Shown: positions 8,058-16,900 of the stretch, piece after piece
Numbering within the stretch: position 1 is the first letter of the stretch
How the letters are laid out: each line of letters opens with the position of its first letter
Source: Nocardioides sp. W7
GTDB lineage: Bacteria > Actinomycetota > Actinomycetes > Propionibacteriales > Nocardioidaceae
NCBI RefSeq assembly: GCF_022919075.1
Contig: NZ_CP095078.1
Location: forward strand, 4,526,001-4,590,000
Reading direction: 5' to 3'
Length of the DNA: 64,000 nucleotides
Notes under the pieces: generated by a model
Database searches by the model: none
Seen by the model: the letters and a program-made list of their open reading frames with translations, nothing else
What the model was told of the DNA's origin: nothing
Program-made: the position numbers and the translations under genes

Positions 8058-9119
8058 ATGCCTGCACGTACGGCACTGGTGATCGGCGCCCGCGGAGTGA
8101 TCGGGGGCAACCTCGTCGAGCACCTGCTCCAGGAGGACTGGGACGTCATCGGCGTCTCCCGGCGCGGCGGAGTCGACGGGCCACGGCTGCGTCACCGCGC
8201 CGTCGACCTGCTGGACCGGCAGGCGACGATCGACGCGCTCGCCGACCTGAGCGAGGTGACCCACGTCTTCTACGCCGCCTACCAGGACCGGCCGACCTGG
8301 GCCGAGCTGGTGCCTCCCAACCTCGGGATGCTCGTCAACACCCTCGACGCCGTCGAGTCGGTGGCCCACCGACTCGAGCACGTCAGCCTGATGCAGGGCT
8401 ACAAGGTGTACGGCGCCCACCTCGGCCCGTTCAGCACGCCGGCCCGGGAGGACGACCCCCCGCACATGCCTCCCGAGTTCAACGTGGACCAGCAGTCGTT
8501 CCTCGAGGCCCGCCAGGCCGCCCAGTCGTCCGCGACCCCCTGGACTTGGTCGGCGATGCGCCCCTCGGTCGTGTGCGGCATCGGCCTGGGCAACCCGATG
8601 AACCTCGCCATGGTCATCGCGATCTACGCCTCGATCAGCAAGGAGCTCGGGATCCCGCTGCGGTTCCCCGGCTCCCCCGGCGCCTACGACAGCCTGATCG
8701 AGATGACCGACGCCGGGCTCCTGGCGAAGGCCACCACCTGGGCCGCGACCGATCCGAGCACCGCCAACCAGGCGTTCAACATCACGAACGGGGACCTGTT
8801 CCGCTGGCGCAGCATGTGGCCCCGGATCGCGGCGTTCTTCGATCTCGAGACCGCTCCCCCACTGCCGATGTCGCTCACCGACGTCATGGCGGACAAGGGC
8901 GACCTCTGGGGCCGGATGGTCGCCGAGCACGGACTCCTGCCGACGCCGTACGGCGATGTCTCGTCCTGGGCCTTCGGCGACTTCGTCTTCGGCTGGGACT
9001 ACGACGTCCTCGCGGACGGCTCGCGCGCGCGACGGGCGGGATTCCACGAGTACGTCGAGACGGAGAGCATGTTCCTGCAGATCTTCAGCGACCTGCGCGA
9101 ACGAAGGCTCATCCCCTGA
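8058..9119 (+). CDS. PRISE-type NAD(P)-dependent SDR oxidoreductase
   Basis: A 353-residue Rossmann-fold protein with the nucleotide motif GARGVIGGNLVEHL at the N-terminus and the internal MQGYKVYG, corresponding to the catalytic lysine/tyrosine region of the progesterone 5-beta-reductase/iridoid synthase-like (PRISE) atypical SDR family, which reduces activated enones. The C-terminal half (PYGDVSSWAFGDFVF) is also typical. ATG at 8058 follows AGGAGAACGTG, a good ribosome binding site, so it is preferred over the GTG immediately upstream. Probably repressed by the divergent ArsR-like protein. The natural substrate is unknown. Confidence 0.88.
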   Translation: MPARTALVIGARGVIGGNLVEHLLQEDWDVIGVSRRGGVDGPRLRHRAVDLLDRQATIDALADLSEVTHVFYAAYQDRPTWAELVPPNLGMLVNTLDAVESVAHRLEHVSLMQGYKVYGAHLGPFSTPAREDDPPHMPPEFNVDQQSFLEARQAAQSSATPWTWSAMRPSVVCGIGLGNPMNLAMVIAIYASISKELGIPLRFPGSPGAYDSLIEMTDAGLLAKATTWAATDPSTANQAFNITNGDLFRWRSMWPRIAAFFDLETAPPLPMSLTDVMADKGDLWGRMVAEHGLLPTPYGDVSSWAFGDFVFGWDYDVLADGSRARRAGFHEYVETESMFLQIFSDLRERRLIP

Positions 9120-9188
9120 GCGAGGACTCGCAGGAAGGGGGTCGACCAGCCCTTCTCGGGAGTCGGCCGGATCTGGAACCATCCGCAG

Positions 9189-10098
9189 ATGAGCCAAGAC
9201 GCTGGCCCGGCGCGGTCCGCGGAGCAGCGCGCCCTGCGAGAGTCGATCGTCAGCTCGGCCGTCATGGGCGGCGTCGCCCTCGTCTGGGGGGTCCTGGCCG
9301 AGTCGCGGGTGCTGCTCTTCGACGGCATCTACCTGGTGCTCGGCATCCTTCTCTCCGGGCTGTCGATGCTGGCCGCCGTGGCGGCCGGCGCTGCACCCAC
9401 TCGTCGGGCTCCCGTTCGGGAAGAAGGCGGCGACGCCGCTCGCTGTCGGGGTCCAGGGCGCCGCTCTCTTCGGCACGTTGCTGTACGCCGCGGTGGATGC
9501 GGTGACGGTGATCCGCGGAGGGGGAACACCCGTCGCGCCGGAGACCGTCCTCGCCTACGGGGTGCTCTCCGCGCTGGTCTCGCTGCTGGTGGCGTGGCGG
9601 CTGAGCCGGCTGTCCGACTCCGAGCTGGTGGCGGCCGAGGTGGCGCAGTGGAAGGCCGGCGTCTCACTGAGCGCGGTCATCGCCGTGGGCGGTGCGATCA
9701 CCCTGTGGCTGGACGGCGGGGCGTGGCAGGACGCCGCCGTCTACGCCGACCCGGTGCTGGTCCTGGTGGCGTGCGCGCTGATCGTCCCGGTGCCGTTCAG
9801 GCTGCTCCGGTCCGCCGGTCTCGAGCTTCTCGAGGGCGCACCGCCACCGGCAGTGCAGGCGGAGATCGCTGCAGCGATCGGGCAGGTGCGGGCCAGGTTC
9901 GGCCTCCCGGAGCCGTTCGTCGCGGCCACCAAGCTCGGCGCCCGGCTCTATCTCGAGGTCGTCTTCGTGGTCGACCTCGGCTGGCAGGTCGCCGAGGAGG
10001 ACGCCGTACGCCGCGCGATCCTCGATCGGCTCGAGCCCCTGCGCTACGACATCTGGGCCAACGTCGAGCTGACGACCGACGAGGACCTGGCCGCGTGA
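9189..10098 (+). pseudogene. cation diffusion facilitator family transporter, frameshifted
   Basis: Two frames together encode one CDF-type cation efflux protein of about 300 residues. The first frame (9189 to about 9390) gives SSAVMGGVALVWGVLAESRVLLFDGIYL split into membrane segment 1-2; homology-like sequence then continues one frame later (HPLVGLPFGKKAATPLAVGVQG onward) to the stop at 10098. The break lies in GCGGCCGGCGCTGC around 9380-9395 and is explained by one extra base. Either this is a recent pseudogene or a sequencing error in a GC run. Membrane segments and the C-terminal cytoplasmic domain (ALHPL... to NVELTTDEDLAA) are otherwise intact. The upstream hexamer AACCAT sits 6 bp before the ATG. 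Confidence 0.75.
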
Positions 10099-10130
10099 CT
10101 CGACGCGCCCCGGGGCGCCCGACCGGGCCT

Positions 10131-10160
10131 TTGACTTCAAGTACTTGAAGTTCCTAACGT
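10131..10160 (+). promoter_or_regulatory. MerR-type promoter with 18-bp palindromic operator
   Basis: TTGACT (10131-10136) and TAACGT (10155-10160) are separated by 18 bp. A perfect 18-bp palindrome, ACTTCAAGTACTTGAAGT (10134-10151), fills the spacer. An operator inside an over-long spacer is the hallmark of MerR-family activation. The GTG start of the merR gene at 10168 is 7 nt after the -10 element, so the mRNA is probably leaderless. Confidence 0.8.
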
Positions 10161-10167
10161 CGTCGGG

Positions 10168-10629
10168 GTGAGCGCACCGACGACCCGGCACGAGTACACG
10201 ATCAAGGAAGCCGCGGCGCTGACCGGGCTGCCGGCCAGCACGCTGCGCTACTACGAGTCCATCGGCGTGATCGCCCCGATCGGCCGCGGGGCGAGCAGCA
10301 AGCACCGGGTCTACGACGAGGACGACCTCGATCAGGTCATGTGGGTCGCCTGCCTCGCCGCCACCGGGATGTCGGTGAGCGACATGAAGAAGTACGTCGC
10401 CAACGGGGAGCTCGGGCCCGCCGCGGCACGCGAGCAGATCGAGCTCCTCGCCGCCCAGCAGCGCCGACTCGCGCTCGAAGCGGAGCACATCGCGCTCCGC
10501 CAGCGATACGTGGCGCTGAAGATCGACTACTGGCACGCGACCGACGCGGGTGACGCCGCCCGTGCGGAGCTGCTGTCCGGCGAGGCGCGCAAGCTGGCCG
10601 ACGACCTCAAACGAGCCGGCCGGAAGTAG
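10168..10629 (+). CDS. MerR-family transcriptional regulator
   Basis: A 153-residue protein with an N-terminal MerR DNA-binding domain (YTIKEAAALTGLPASTLRYYE, split at residues 10-30; then GVIAPIGRG) and a dimerisation coiled coil from about residue 85 (EQIELLAAQQRRLALEAEHI). No cysteine pair for metal is present, so it belongs with regulators that sense small organic or aldehyde-type stress. It is preceded by a consensus MerR operator and followed after 96 bp by an alcohol dehydrogenase gene on the same strand, the usual AdhR/NmlR-like arrangement; it probably activates both. Confidence 0.92.
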   Translation: MSAPTTRHEYTIKEAAALTGLPASTLRYYESIGVIAPIGRGASSKHRVYDEDDLDQVMWVACLAATGMSVSDMKKYVANGELGPAAAREQIELLAAQQRRLALEAEHIALRQRYVALKIDYWHATDAGDAARAELLSGEARKLADDLKRAGRK

Positions 10630-10725
10630 CACCCGCACGGTGCGCTCGGTGCTCGACGAGACCGAGAGCCGCCTCACCCTGCCCACGAACGCCCAGACAC
10701 CACCCACCCAGAGACGAGAAGACCC

Positions 10726-11766
10726 ATGCGCGTCAACGCCTACGCCGCCCCCGCCGCCGGCCAGCCCCTCACCCCGACCACCATCGAGCGTCGGAGCGTC
10801 GGAGCGAACGACGTCCTGATCGAGATCAGGTACGCCGGCATCTGCCACTCCGACATCCACACCGTGAACGGCGACTGGGGACCGCAGCCCTACCCCGTCG
10901 TCCCCGGCCACGAGATCGTCGGCGTCGTCGCCGAGGTCGGAGCGGACGTCACCCGCCGCCAGGTCGGCGACCGGGTCGGCGTGGGCTGCATGGTCAACTC
11001 GTGCGGCGAGTGCACGAACTGCCGCAACGGCGACGAGCAGTACTGCCTCGACGGCATGGTCGGCACCTACGCCGCCACCGACCGCGACGGCACCACCACC
11101 CAGGGCGGCTACTCCACCCACGTCGTCGTCGACGCCGACTACGTCCTGAGCGTCCCCGACGGCATCGACCCGGCCGCCGCCGCGCCGCTGCTCTGCGCCG
11201 GCATCACCACCTACGCCCCCCTGCGCCGCTGGGGCGCGGGTCCCGGCAAGCGGGTCGCCGTCGTGGGACTCGGCGGCCTCGGGCACATGGCCGTCAAGAT
11301 CGCCCACGCCCTCGGCGCCGAGGTCACCGTCCTCTCCCAGACGCTGAAGAAGCAGGAGGACGGCCTCCGCCTCGGAGCCGACGACTACTTCGCCACCTCC
11401 GACCCGGGCACCTTCGAGCAGCTCGCCAGCCGATACGACCTCATCATCAACACCGTCAGCGCCGGCATCGACCTGGATGCCTACCTCGGCCTCCTCGGCG
11501 TCGACGGCACCCTCGTCAACGTCGGCGCCCCCGCCGAGCCGCTCAGCGTCAACGTCTTCTCGCTCCTCAACTCCCGCCGCTCCTTCGCCGGCTCCATGAT
11601 CGGCGGCATCGCCCTGACCCAGGAGATGCTCGACTTCTGCGCCGAGCACGGCATCGGCTCCGAGGTCGAGGTGATCGCCGCCGACCAGATCAACGAGGCC
11701 TACGAGCGCGTGCTCGCCTCCGACGTCCGCTACCGCTTCGTCATCGACACCTCGACGATCGCCTGA
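10726..11766 (+). CDS. zinc-dependent NAD(P) alcohol dehydrogenase (CAD/YahK-like)
   Basis: A 346-residue medium-chain dehydrogenase of normal size. The catalytic zinc site is seen in AGICHSDIHTVNGDWG and GHEIVG, the structural zinc cysteines in CGECTNCRNGDEQYC, and the coenzyme site in VAVVGLGGLGHMAVKIA. The family (cinnamyl alcohol dehydrogenase-like) reduces aldehydes to alcohols in the cytosol with NADPH. Together with the upstream MerR regulator it looks like an aldehyde-detoxification unit. ATG at 10726 follows GAGAAGACCC, a modest ribosome binding site. A stem-loop follows the stop. Confidence 0.93.
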   Translation: MRVNAYAAPAAGQPLTPTTIERRSVGANDVLIEIRYAGICHSDIHTVNGDWGPQPYPVVPGHEIVGVVAEVGADVTRRQVGDRVGVGCMVNSCGECTNCRNGDEQYCLDGMVGTYAATDRDGTTTQGGYSTHVVVDADYVLSVPDGIDPAAAAPLLCAGITTYAPLRRWGAGPGKRVAVVGLGGLGHMAVKIAHALGAEVTVLSQTLKKQEDGLRLGADDYFATSDPGTFEQLASRYDLIINTVSAGIDLDAYLGLLGVDGTLVNVGAPAEPLSVNVFSLLNSRRSFAGSMIGGIALTQEMLDFCAEHGIGSEVEVIAADQINEAYERVLASDVRYRFVIDTSTIA

Positions 11767-11776
11767 GTCCGGAGGG

Positions 11777-11834
11777 GCCCGAAGCCGGCTGCGGCCCGCC
11801 GCCACAGCAGATTGCCGGCGGGCCGCTTTCGGGC
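11777..11834 (+). terminator. stem-loop after alcohol dehydrogenase gene
   Basis: GCGGCCCGCCG (11791-11801) pairs perfectly with CGGCGGGCCGC (11816-11826) around a 14-nt loop, and the outer GCCCGAAG/CTTTCGGGC arms extend it. TTT follows the inner stem. This fits an intrinsic terminator in a GC-rich genome; it ends just before the -10 element of the next gene. Confidence 0.65.
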
Positions 11835-11845
11835 AGAATGTGGCC

Positions 11846-12163
11846 GTGACGGATCGCGTGGTCGACTCCCTCCTCGCGAAGAGGATCATCGTCAGCCGGC
11901 GTTGCCACGAGTACGACCTACGCCCCGGGTTCGTGTATCGCGAGGAGCCGGACGACGAGCACGACTCGGGATGGCGCGCACTCGTCGGCGACGAGAGCGC
12001 GGCCGAGGTCGACGATCCCGACAACCTGCTGCTCCAGGAGGTGGGGTTCCTCCTGGACCGGTGGCCCGAGCTCCGCCCGGTGTTCGCGACCGATCCCGTC
12101 GACGGGGAGTGGGCGTGGGACGACCGCACGGAGCGGTACGGGCCGCTCCCCGAGTCCGAGTAG
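11846..12163 (+). CDS. DUF2185 (Imm33-like) protein
   Basis: A 105-residue acidic protein with the DUF2185 pattern: VSRRCHEY near the N-terminus, then YREEPDDEHDSGWRALVGDE and DDPDNLLLQEVGFLLDRWPEL. DUF2185 includes Imm33-type immunity proteins against polymorphic toxins, but no toxin gene is next to it, so it may be an orphan or have another role. GTG at 11846 is preferred over GTG at 11840 because the hexamer CAGAAT lies exactly 6 bp upstream, matching other apparently leaderless genes here. Confidence 0.75.
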   Translation: MTDRVVDSLLAKRIIVSRRCHEYDLRPGFVYREEPDDEHDSGWRALVGDESAAEVDDPDNLLLQEVGFLLDRWPELRPVFATDPVDGEWAWDDRTERYGPLPESE

Positions 12164-12180
12164 GCACCCACTCGCCGGCG

Positions 12181-12762
12181 TTATCCCGGCAGTCGCTCCG
12201 GATGATCGATGAGCAGTGCTGCCAGCTCCCGGGCGACCCCGGAGGAGCTCGCGGGCGAGCCGGTCCGCAGGCGCATCGCCAGGTGACCGGAGACGAGCAG
12301 CGTCAGGGCGTCGGCGAGGGCGGCCGCGCGCGGGCCGACCAGCGCCTCGGAGAGCTTGAGCAGCCGACGCCGTAGCGAGTCGGTGTCCTGCCGGACGGCC
12401 TCGGCCAGGACGGGCGGCGGCTCGGCGTACCCCGCGGCGGTCCCGAGGAAGGCGCACCACCGTGCGCCTGTCGCTCGCGCCTGGAACTCCTCGAGAGCGT
12501 CGAAGACCGCCAGCAGGCGCTCCCGATCGGTGTCGGCGCGCGCCACCGCCTCGTCCCACACCTCCAGCCACTCGCGCTGGCGACGGTCGAGAGCCGCGGC
12601 GACGAGCGCGTCCTTGCTGCCGTACGCGCGGTACAGCGTCGCCGGCGAGACGCCAGCGCGCTCGAGGATCCGGTCGACCGACGCGTGGGTGTCGCCGCGG
12701 GCGAACACGAGCTCGTCGACGGCGTCCAGGAGCCGGTTCCTGGTGGATTCACGGGTGCCCAC
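12181..12762 (-). CDS. TetR-family repressor
   Basis: About 193 residues: helix-turn-helix from residue 5 to 50 (RNRLLDAVDELVFARG, VDRILERAGVSPATLYRAYGSKDALVAA) followed by an all-helical ligand domain with the TetR_C-like VAEAVRQDTDSLRRRLL stretch. GTG at 12762 is chosen; GTG at 12765 is equally possible. Divergent from an MFS transporter gene, with an AT-rich shared promoter and a palindrome between the two, so it likely represses the transporter. Confidence 0.88.
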   Translation of the reverse strand: MGTRESTRNRLLDAVDELVFARGDTHASVDRILERAGVSPATLYRAYGSKDALVAAALDRRQREWLEVWDEAVARADTDRERLLAVFDALEEFQARATGARWCAFLGTAAGYAEPPPVLAEAVRQDTDSLRRRLLKLSEALVGPRAAALADALTLLVSGHLAMRLRTGSPASSSGVARELAALLIDHPERLPG

Positions 12763-12769
12763 CACCCGG

Positions 12770-12799
12770 ACTATAGAGTGAAAAAGTGAAACGATCGTT
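12770..12799. promoter_or_regulatory. overlapping divergent promoters and TetR-type palindrome
   Basis: TATAGT on the minus strand (12775-12770) and TAGAGT on the plus strand (12774-12779) overlap and sit a few bases from the respective start codons. AACGATCGTT (12790-12799) is a perfect 10-bp palindrome over the first codons of the MFS gene, typical of TetR operators. Repression by the divergent TetR protein is inferred. Confidence 0.5.
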
Positions 12800-13997
12800 A
12801 TCGTTGTCGCTCGACCGGGAGACAGCGCTGGTCGTCGCCGGCACCTGCCTGATCGCCGGGACCTATGGACTGGTGCGGTTGGCCTACGGTCTCTTCCTGC
12901 CCGACATCCAGGGCTCGGTCTCGATGAGCTCGTCGATCGCCGGCTACGTGTCGTCAGGCGCCTCGGCCGCCTACTGTGCGGGGGCACTCGTCGGACTGGT
13001 GGCGGCCGAACGGCCACGCCTGCTCGTCCTGGGCTCGCTGGGGACCGCGTCCATCGGGTCGGTCGGCATGGCGCTCGCTCCCGGGATGGCCGTCCTCGTG
13101 CCGTCGACCATCCTCGCGTCGGCCGGTGCCGGCCTCGCCTCACCGGGCCTGGTGGCCGTCGTGGCGCGCAGCCTGCCCGCGGACCGCGTGGACCGGGCGC
13201 AGGCGACGGTCAACGCCGGCACGGGGCCGGGCCTCGTGGCCGCCGGGCTCCTGGCGCTCCTGCTGCCGGAGTGGCGGGTCGGGTTCGCGATCAGCGCGGT
13301 GTTCACGACCGCCGCCGGCCTCGCCGTCCTGCTCCTCGATCGTCGCGATCCGGTCCGTCACGGACCGACTCCGGTCCAGGACGGACCGGACCCGCGGCGG
13401 CAACGGTGGCTGTTGGCCCTGCTCCGACCCGCCGCCGGGGCATTCCTCCTCGGCGCCGCGTCCGCCGCCGTGTGGACCTACGGACGAGCCCACCTGGTCG
13501 GGTCGGGGATGAGCGACGCCGCGTCCGTCCTGGCCTGGATCGCCATCGGAGTCGGTGGCACCGCCACCGTCTGGACCGTGCGGGTGCTGGGTGCCTGGCC
13601 GGCTCAGCGCGCCTGGCTGGTCACCGGCCTCGCCGTCGCCGTCGCCACCGCAGGGCTCGTCGTACCCGGTCCGCTCCCGGTCGCCGTCCTGGCGTGCGGA
13701 GTCTTCGGCTGGGGCTTCGTCGCGGCGACCTCGGCACTCCTCGCCTGGACCATCCAGCTCGTCCCCGACCGGGCGGCTCCCGGGACCTCCGTCGTCTTCA
13801 TCGCCCTCGTCCTCGGCCAGGCGGCCGGATCGTCGGCGGCGGGCGCGCTCTCCGAGCGGGCCGGGCTGCCGGCCACGTTCCTCCTGGCGGCGCTCGCCAC
13901 GGTGCTCGCGGCCTCGTGCGGATGGAGCCGAGGAGCGCGCCCGTCACTCCACAGGCTCGACGAGGTCGAGACTCCGTCGTCGTTCAGTTCTGCGTGA
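12786..13997 (+). CDS. MFS transporter
   Basis: A 403-residue permease with about twelve hydrophobic segments; the first (VVAGTCLIAGTYGLVRLAYGLF) starts near residue 15. The YbfB-like pattern RLAYGLFLPDIQGS and G-rich segments 4-5 are visible. The GTG start is 6 bp after TAGAGT, with a poly-A stretch between and no clear ribosome binding site. The fifth codon is the rare leucine codon TTA. It overlaps the 3' end of the convergent phosphodiesterase gene by 14 bp. Substrate unknown; the TetR neighbour suggests efflux. Confidence 0.88.
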   Translation: MKRSLSLSLDRETALVVAGTCLIAGTYGLVRLAYGLFLPDIQGSVSMSSSIAGYVSSGASAAYCAGALVGLVAAERPRLLVLGSLGTASIGSVGMALAPGMAVLVPSTILASAGAGLASPGLVAVVARSLPADRVDRAQATVNAGTGPGLVAAGLLALLLPEWRVGFAISAVFTTAAGLAVLLLDRRDPVRHGPTPVQDGPDPRRQRWLLALLRPAAGAFLLGAASAAVWTYGRAHLVGSGMSDAASVLAWIAIGVGGTATVWTVRVLGAWPAQRAWLVTGLAVAVATAGLVVPGPLPVAVLACGVFGWGFVAATSALLAWTIQLVPDRAAPGTSVVFIALVLGQAAGSSAAGALSERAGLPATFLLAALATVLAASCGWSRGARPSLHRLDEVETPSSFSSA

Positions 13998-16900
13998 TCC
14001 TGCCCTCGACCTGCGGGTCCACCGGGGAGTTCGCGGTGACGTAGTCGGTGGCGACCTGCATGAGGTCGTCGCCGGGCTGCAGTACGTCGGTGCCCTGGCC
14101 GAAGATCGTGTAGCCGTCGCCGCCGGTGTGCATGAAGTCGTTGATGACGAGCCGGACGGGGTCCCCGTCGGCGATCGGGGTCTCCGGTCCACCGATGCCG
14201 TCGGGGGTCTTCCACATGCCGTCGACGACCGGCGTGGTGCCGGTGCAGTGGAAGGTCGCGCGCAGACCCGAGATCTGGGGGAATCGACCGCTGTGCACCG
14301 CGGGGTCGCAGACCGGCGAGAAGCCGTTCTCGAAGGCCGTGCGCAGCTGCGCGCCGGTCACGGTGAGGATCGTGGTGCGGTTGGCGAACGGCAGCACGGC
14401 GAACATCTCGCCCCAGGTGATCTCGCACGCCGCCTCGTCGGCGCTCGGCGGCGAGCACACGAGGTCGGCGCGGAGCCCGCCGGAGTTGGTGTACGCCGCG
14501 TCGACGCCCGGGTACTTCAGTCGCATCGCGTCGGCCACCAGGTTGCCCAGCTCGGACTCGTGCAGGCGGGCGGGATCACGCAGGATGTCGTTCACCTGCG
14601 TGCCGATCACCTGGTTGCGCAGGACCGCGGTCTCCTCGTTGGCCCGGTCGATGATCGCCTGGACGTCGGGTCGGGCCTCGACGCCGAGGGTCTTGGCCAC
14701 TCGGGTGGCTCCGCCGGCCCAGGTCACGTCGCCGCCGCGGACCATCAGCTGGAGCACGGAGTACGACGTGCCCTGGTTGACGCCCTCGGTGATCAGGATG
14801 TGCCCGCGCATCAGGTTCGAGACCCGGTGCGTGTGGCCCACCACCATGGCGTCCACGGTCGTGCTCTGCAGGGCGTCGGCCACGTCCAGGATCGGCCCCT
14901 CCCACGCGGCCCCGGGCGTCTGGCCGGCCGGGTTCGTGCCCCGGGACGTGCCCTCGTGGATCACCACGACCTGGACCTTGACCCCCTGACGCCTCAGCCG
15001 CTCGGACTCGGCCCTGATCCGCGGCGCCTCGGGCAGGAACGTCAGGCCCTCGGTGGCGCCGGCGGCGACCAGCTCGGGCGTCTGCTCGAGCGCGGCGCCG
15101 ATCACGCCGACCTTGACGCCGTTGACCCGGAACACCTTCGAGGGCGTCACCCACGGCGGCGCCTTGCCGGTCGCCTCGTCGACGATGTTGGTGGCCAGGA
15201 ACGGGAAGCCGGCCCGTGCCTGGTGCTGGAGCAGCCGGCTGACGCCGTAGTCGAACTCGTGGTTGCCGTACGCCGTGGCGTCCAGGCCCCAGGCGTTGGC
15301 GACGTCGATCGCGGGCAGGTCCTGGAGCAGCGCCGAGTTCGGGGGCGAGGCCCCGACGTTGTCGCCTCCGGACAGGGTCAGACCTTGCCCGGGCAGCGCG
15401 TCGAGCTCCTCGTCGAACAGGGTCGCGAGGAACGCCGCACCCCCGACCCGGGCGTTGATGCCGTTGTCGTAGGGCCGCGTCGTCGGGTCGAGCTGACCGT
15501 GGAAGTCGTTGAGCCCGACGATCGACACCGGCGTGTACCTCCCGCCGTCGTCGACGACGTCGAGCAGCACCCGGCCCTGGCTGTGCTGCGGCTCGGGGAT
15601 CCCGAGCAGGAACGCCAGCGTCGGAGCCAGGTCGATGGAGCGCGCACCGACGGAGCGGTCGGCGATCCCCCGGCCACCGGCCAGGAAGGTGGCGCGCATG
15701 TTGACGTTCGCGCCGAGGTCCTGCACGTCGGGGACGTAGCCGTGCTGGCCGAAGAAGTGCGACGCCGCCACGAGGGTGCCCGGCGTCTCGGCGTCGAACT
15801 GGTACGGCGGGTAGGCGAACACCACGAGGTCGCCGGTGCGGGTCGGGTGCGCCATGTCGGCGGTGCTGCCCGGACCGTTGGGGATGTGGCGGGCCTCGGC
15901 CTTCGAGAAGATCCGGTCGATGACCGGCCAGCCCTCCGGCTGCCCGTCGTGCGTCCAGTCGTTGGGGTCGCTCAGTCCCTGGTACTTCGCCCTGATGGCG
16001 GCCAGGGTCGCCGCCTCCTCGGCCGCGGGGACCTGCTGGAAACCGCCGGCCGGGTCGCGCCCGGCGAGGTTGAGGTAGATCTGCAGCGTGCCGCCGGCCC
16101 AGCAGGCCTTGGCCCTGCCGATCGTCTCGCCGGTCGCCGGGCGGCAGTTCGACGTCTGCGGCCGCGAGAGCAGCCCGAGCTCAACCAGCGGCAGGCTGGC
16201 ATCGACCGCGAGGAACTGCGGAGCGAACCCGTGGTCGGAGCCGACGAAGGTCGTGGGGTCGCGCCCGGCGAGCGACCGGGCGAGCCGCAGGGTCCGGTCG
16301 GACTCCTGATAGGCCTCGCGGAGGTACGCCGACCGCTCCCGCACCCGTCCGTCGCGGATCCCGTCGAGGTCGACGTCGTCGAACGCCGGGTTGGGCTCGC
16401 CGTTCGGCAGCCGCTTGGTGACCAGACCGAGGAACTGGTGCTGGAACTCGTCGGTGGTCGGCATGCCGACCATCAGCAGGTCGGGTCGGTAGGTCTTCGC
16501 GACGTACTCCAGCATCGGCCAGTGCGCGGTCGACCAGGCCAGGCCCTGCTCGACGTAGGTGTCCTCGCTGGTGATGCCGGCCTCCAGGATCGCGAAGTCG
16601 GCGGCCGTCGAGGTCGGGAACTCCGCGGCGAGGAACTCGTCGAACTCGGTGTAGCCGGGCTCCCCCGGCCAGGTCGGCCAGCTCGCGGTCGCCCGGGACA
16701 CGGACGTGTGGAAGAGCCGCACCCGGGACAGGTCGGGGGCGAGGGTCTCGACCTTGACCAGCATCCCCGCCGTCCTTCCGTCGAGGGCGCCGCCCTGGAG
16801 CGTGACCTTCACGTCCGCCCACTGGCCCGGGCGCAGGTCGGCGACGGCGTCCGCGCCACTCCTGGTCGGGGAGAACAGCACCCGGTCGTAGCGGGTCCGC

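Noticed and set aside
9664..12171. 835-codon minus-strand frame opposite MerR, dehydrogenase and DUF2185 genes
   Set aside because: It crosses several well-supported genes and a terminator and encodes repetitive Gly/Val/Asp sequence without motifs.
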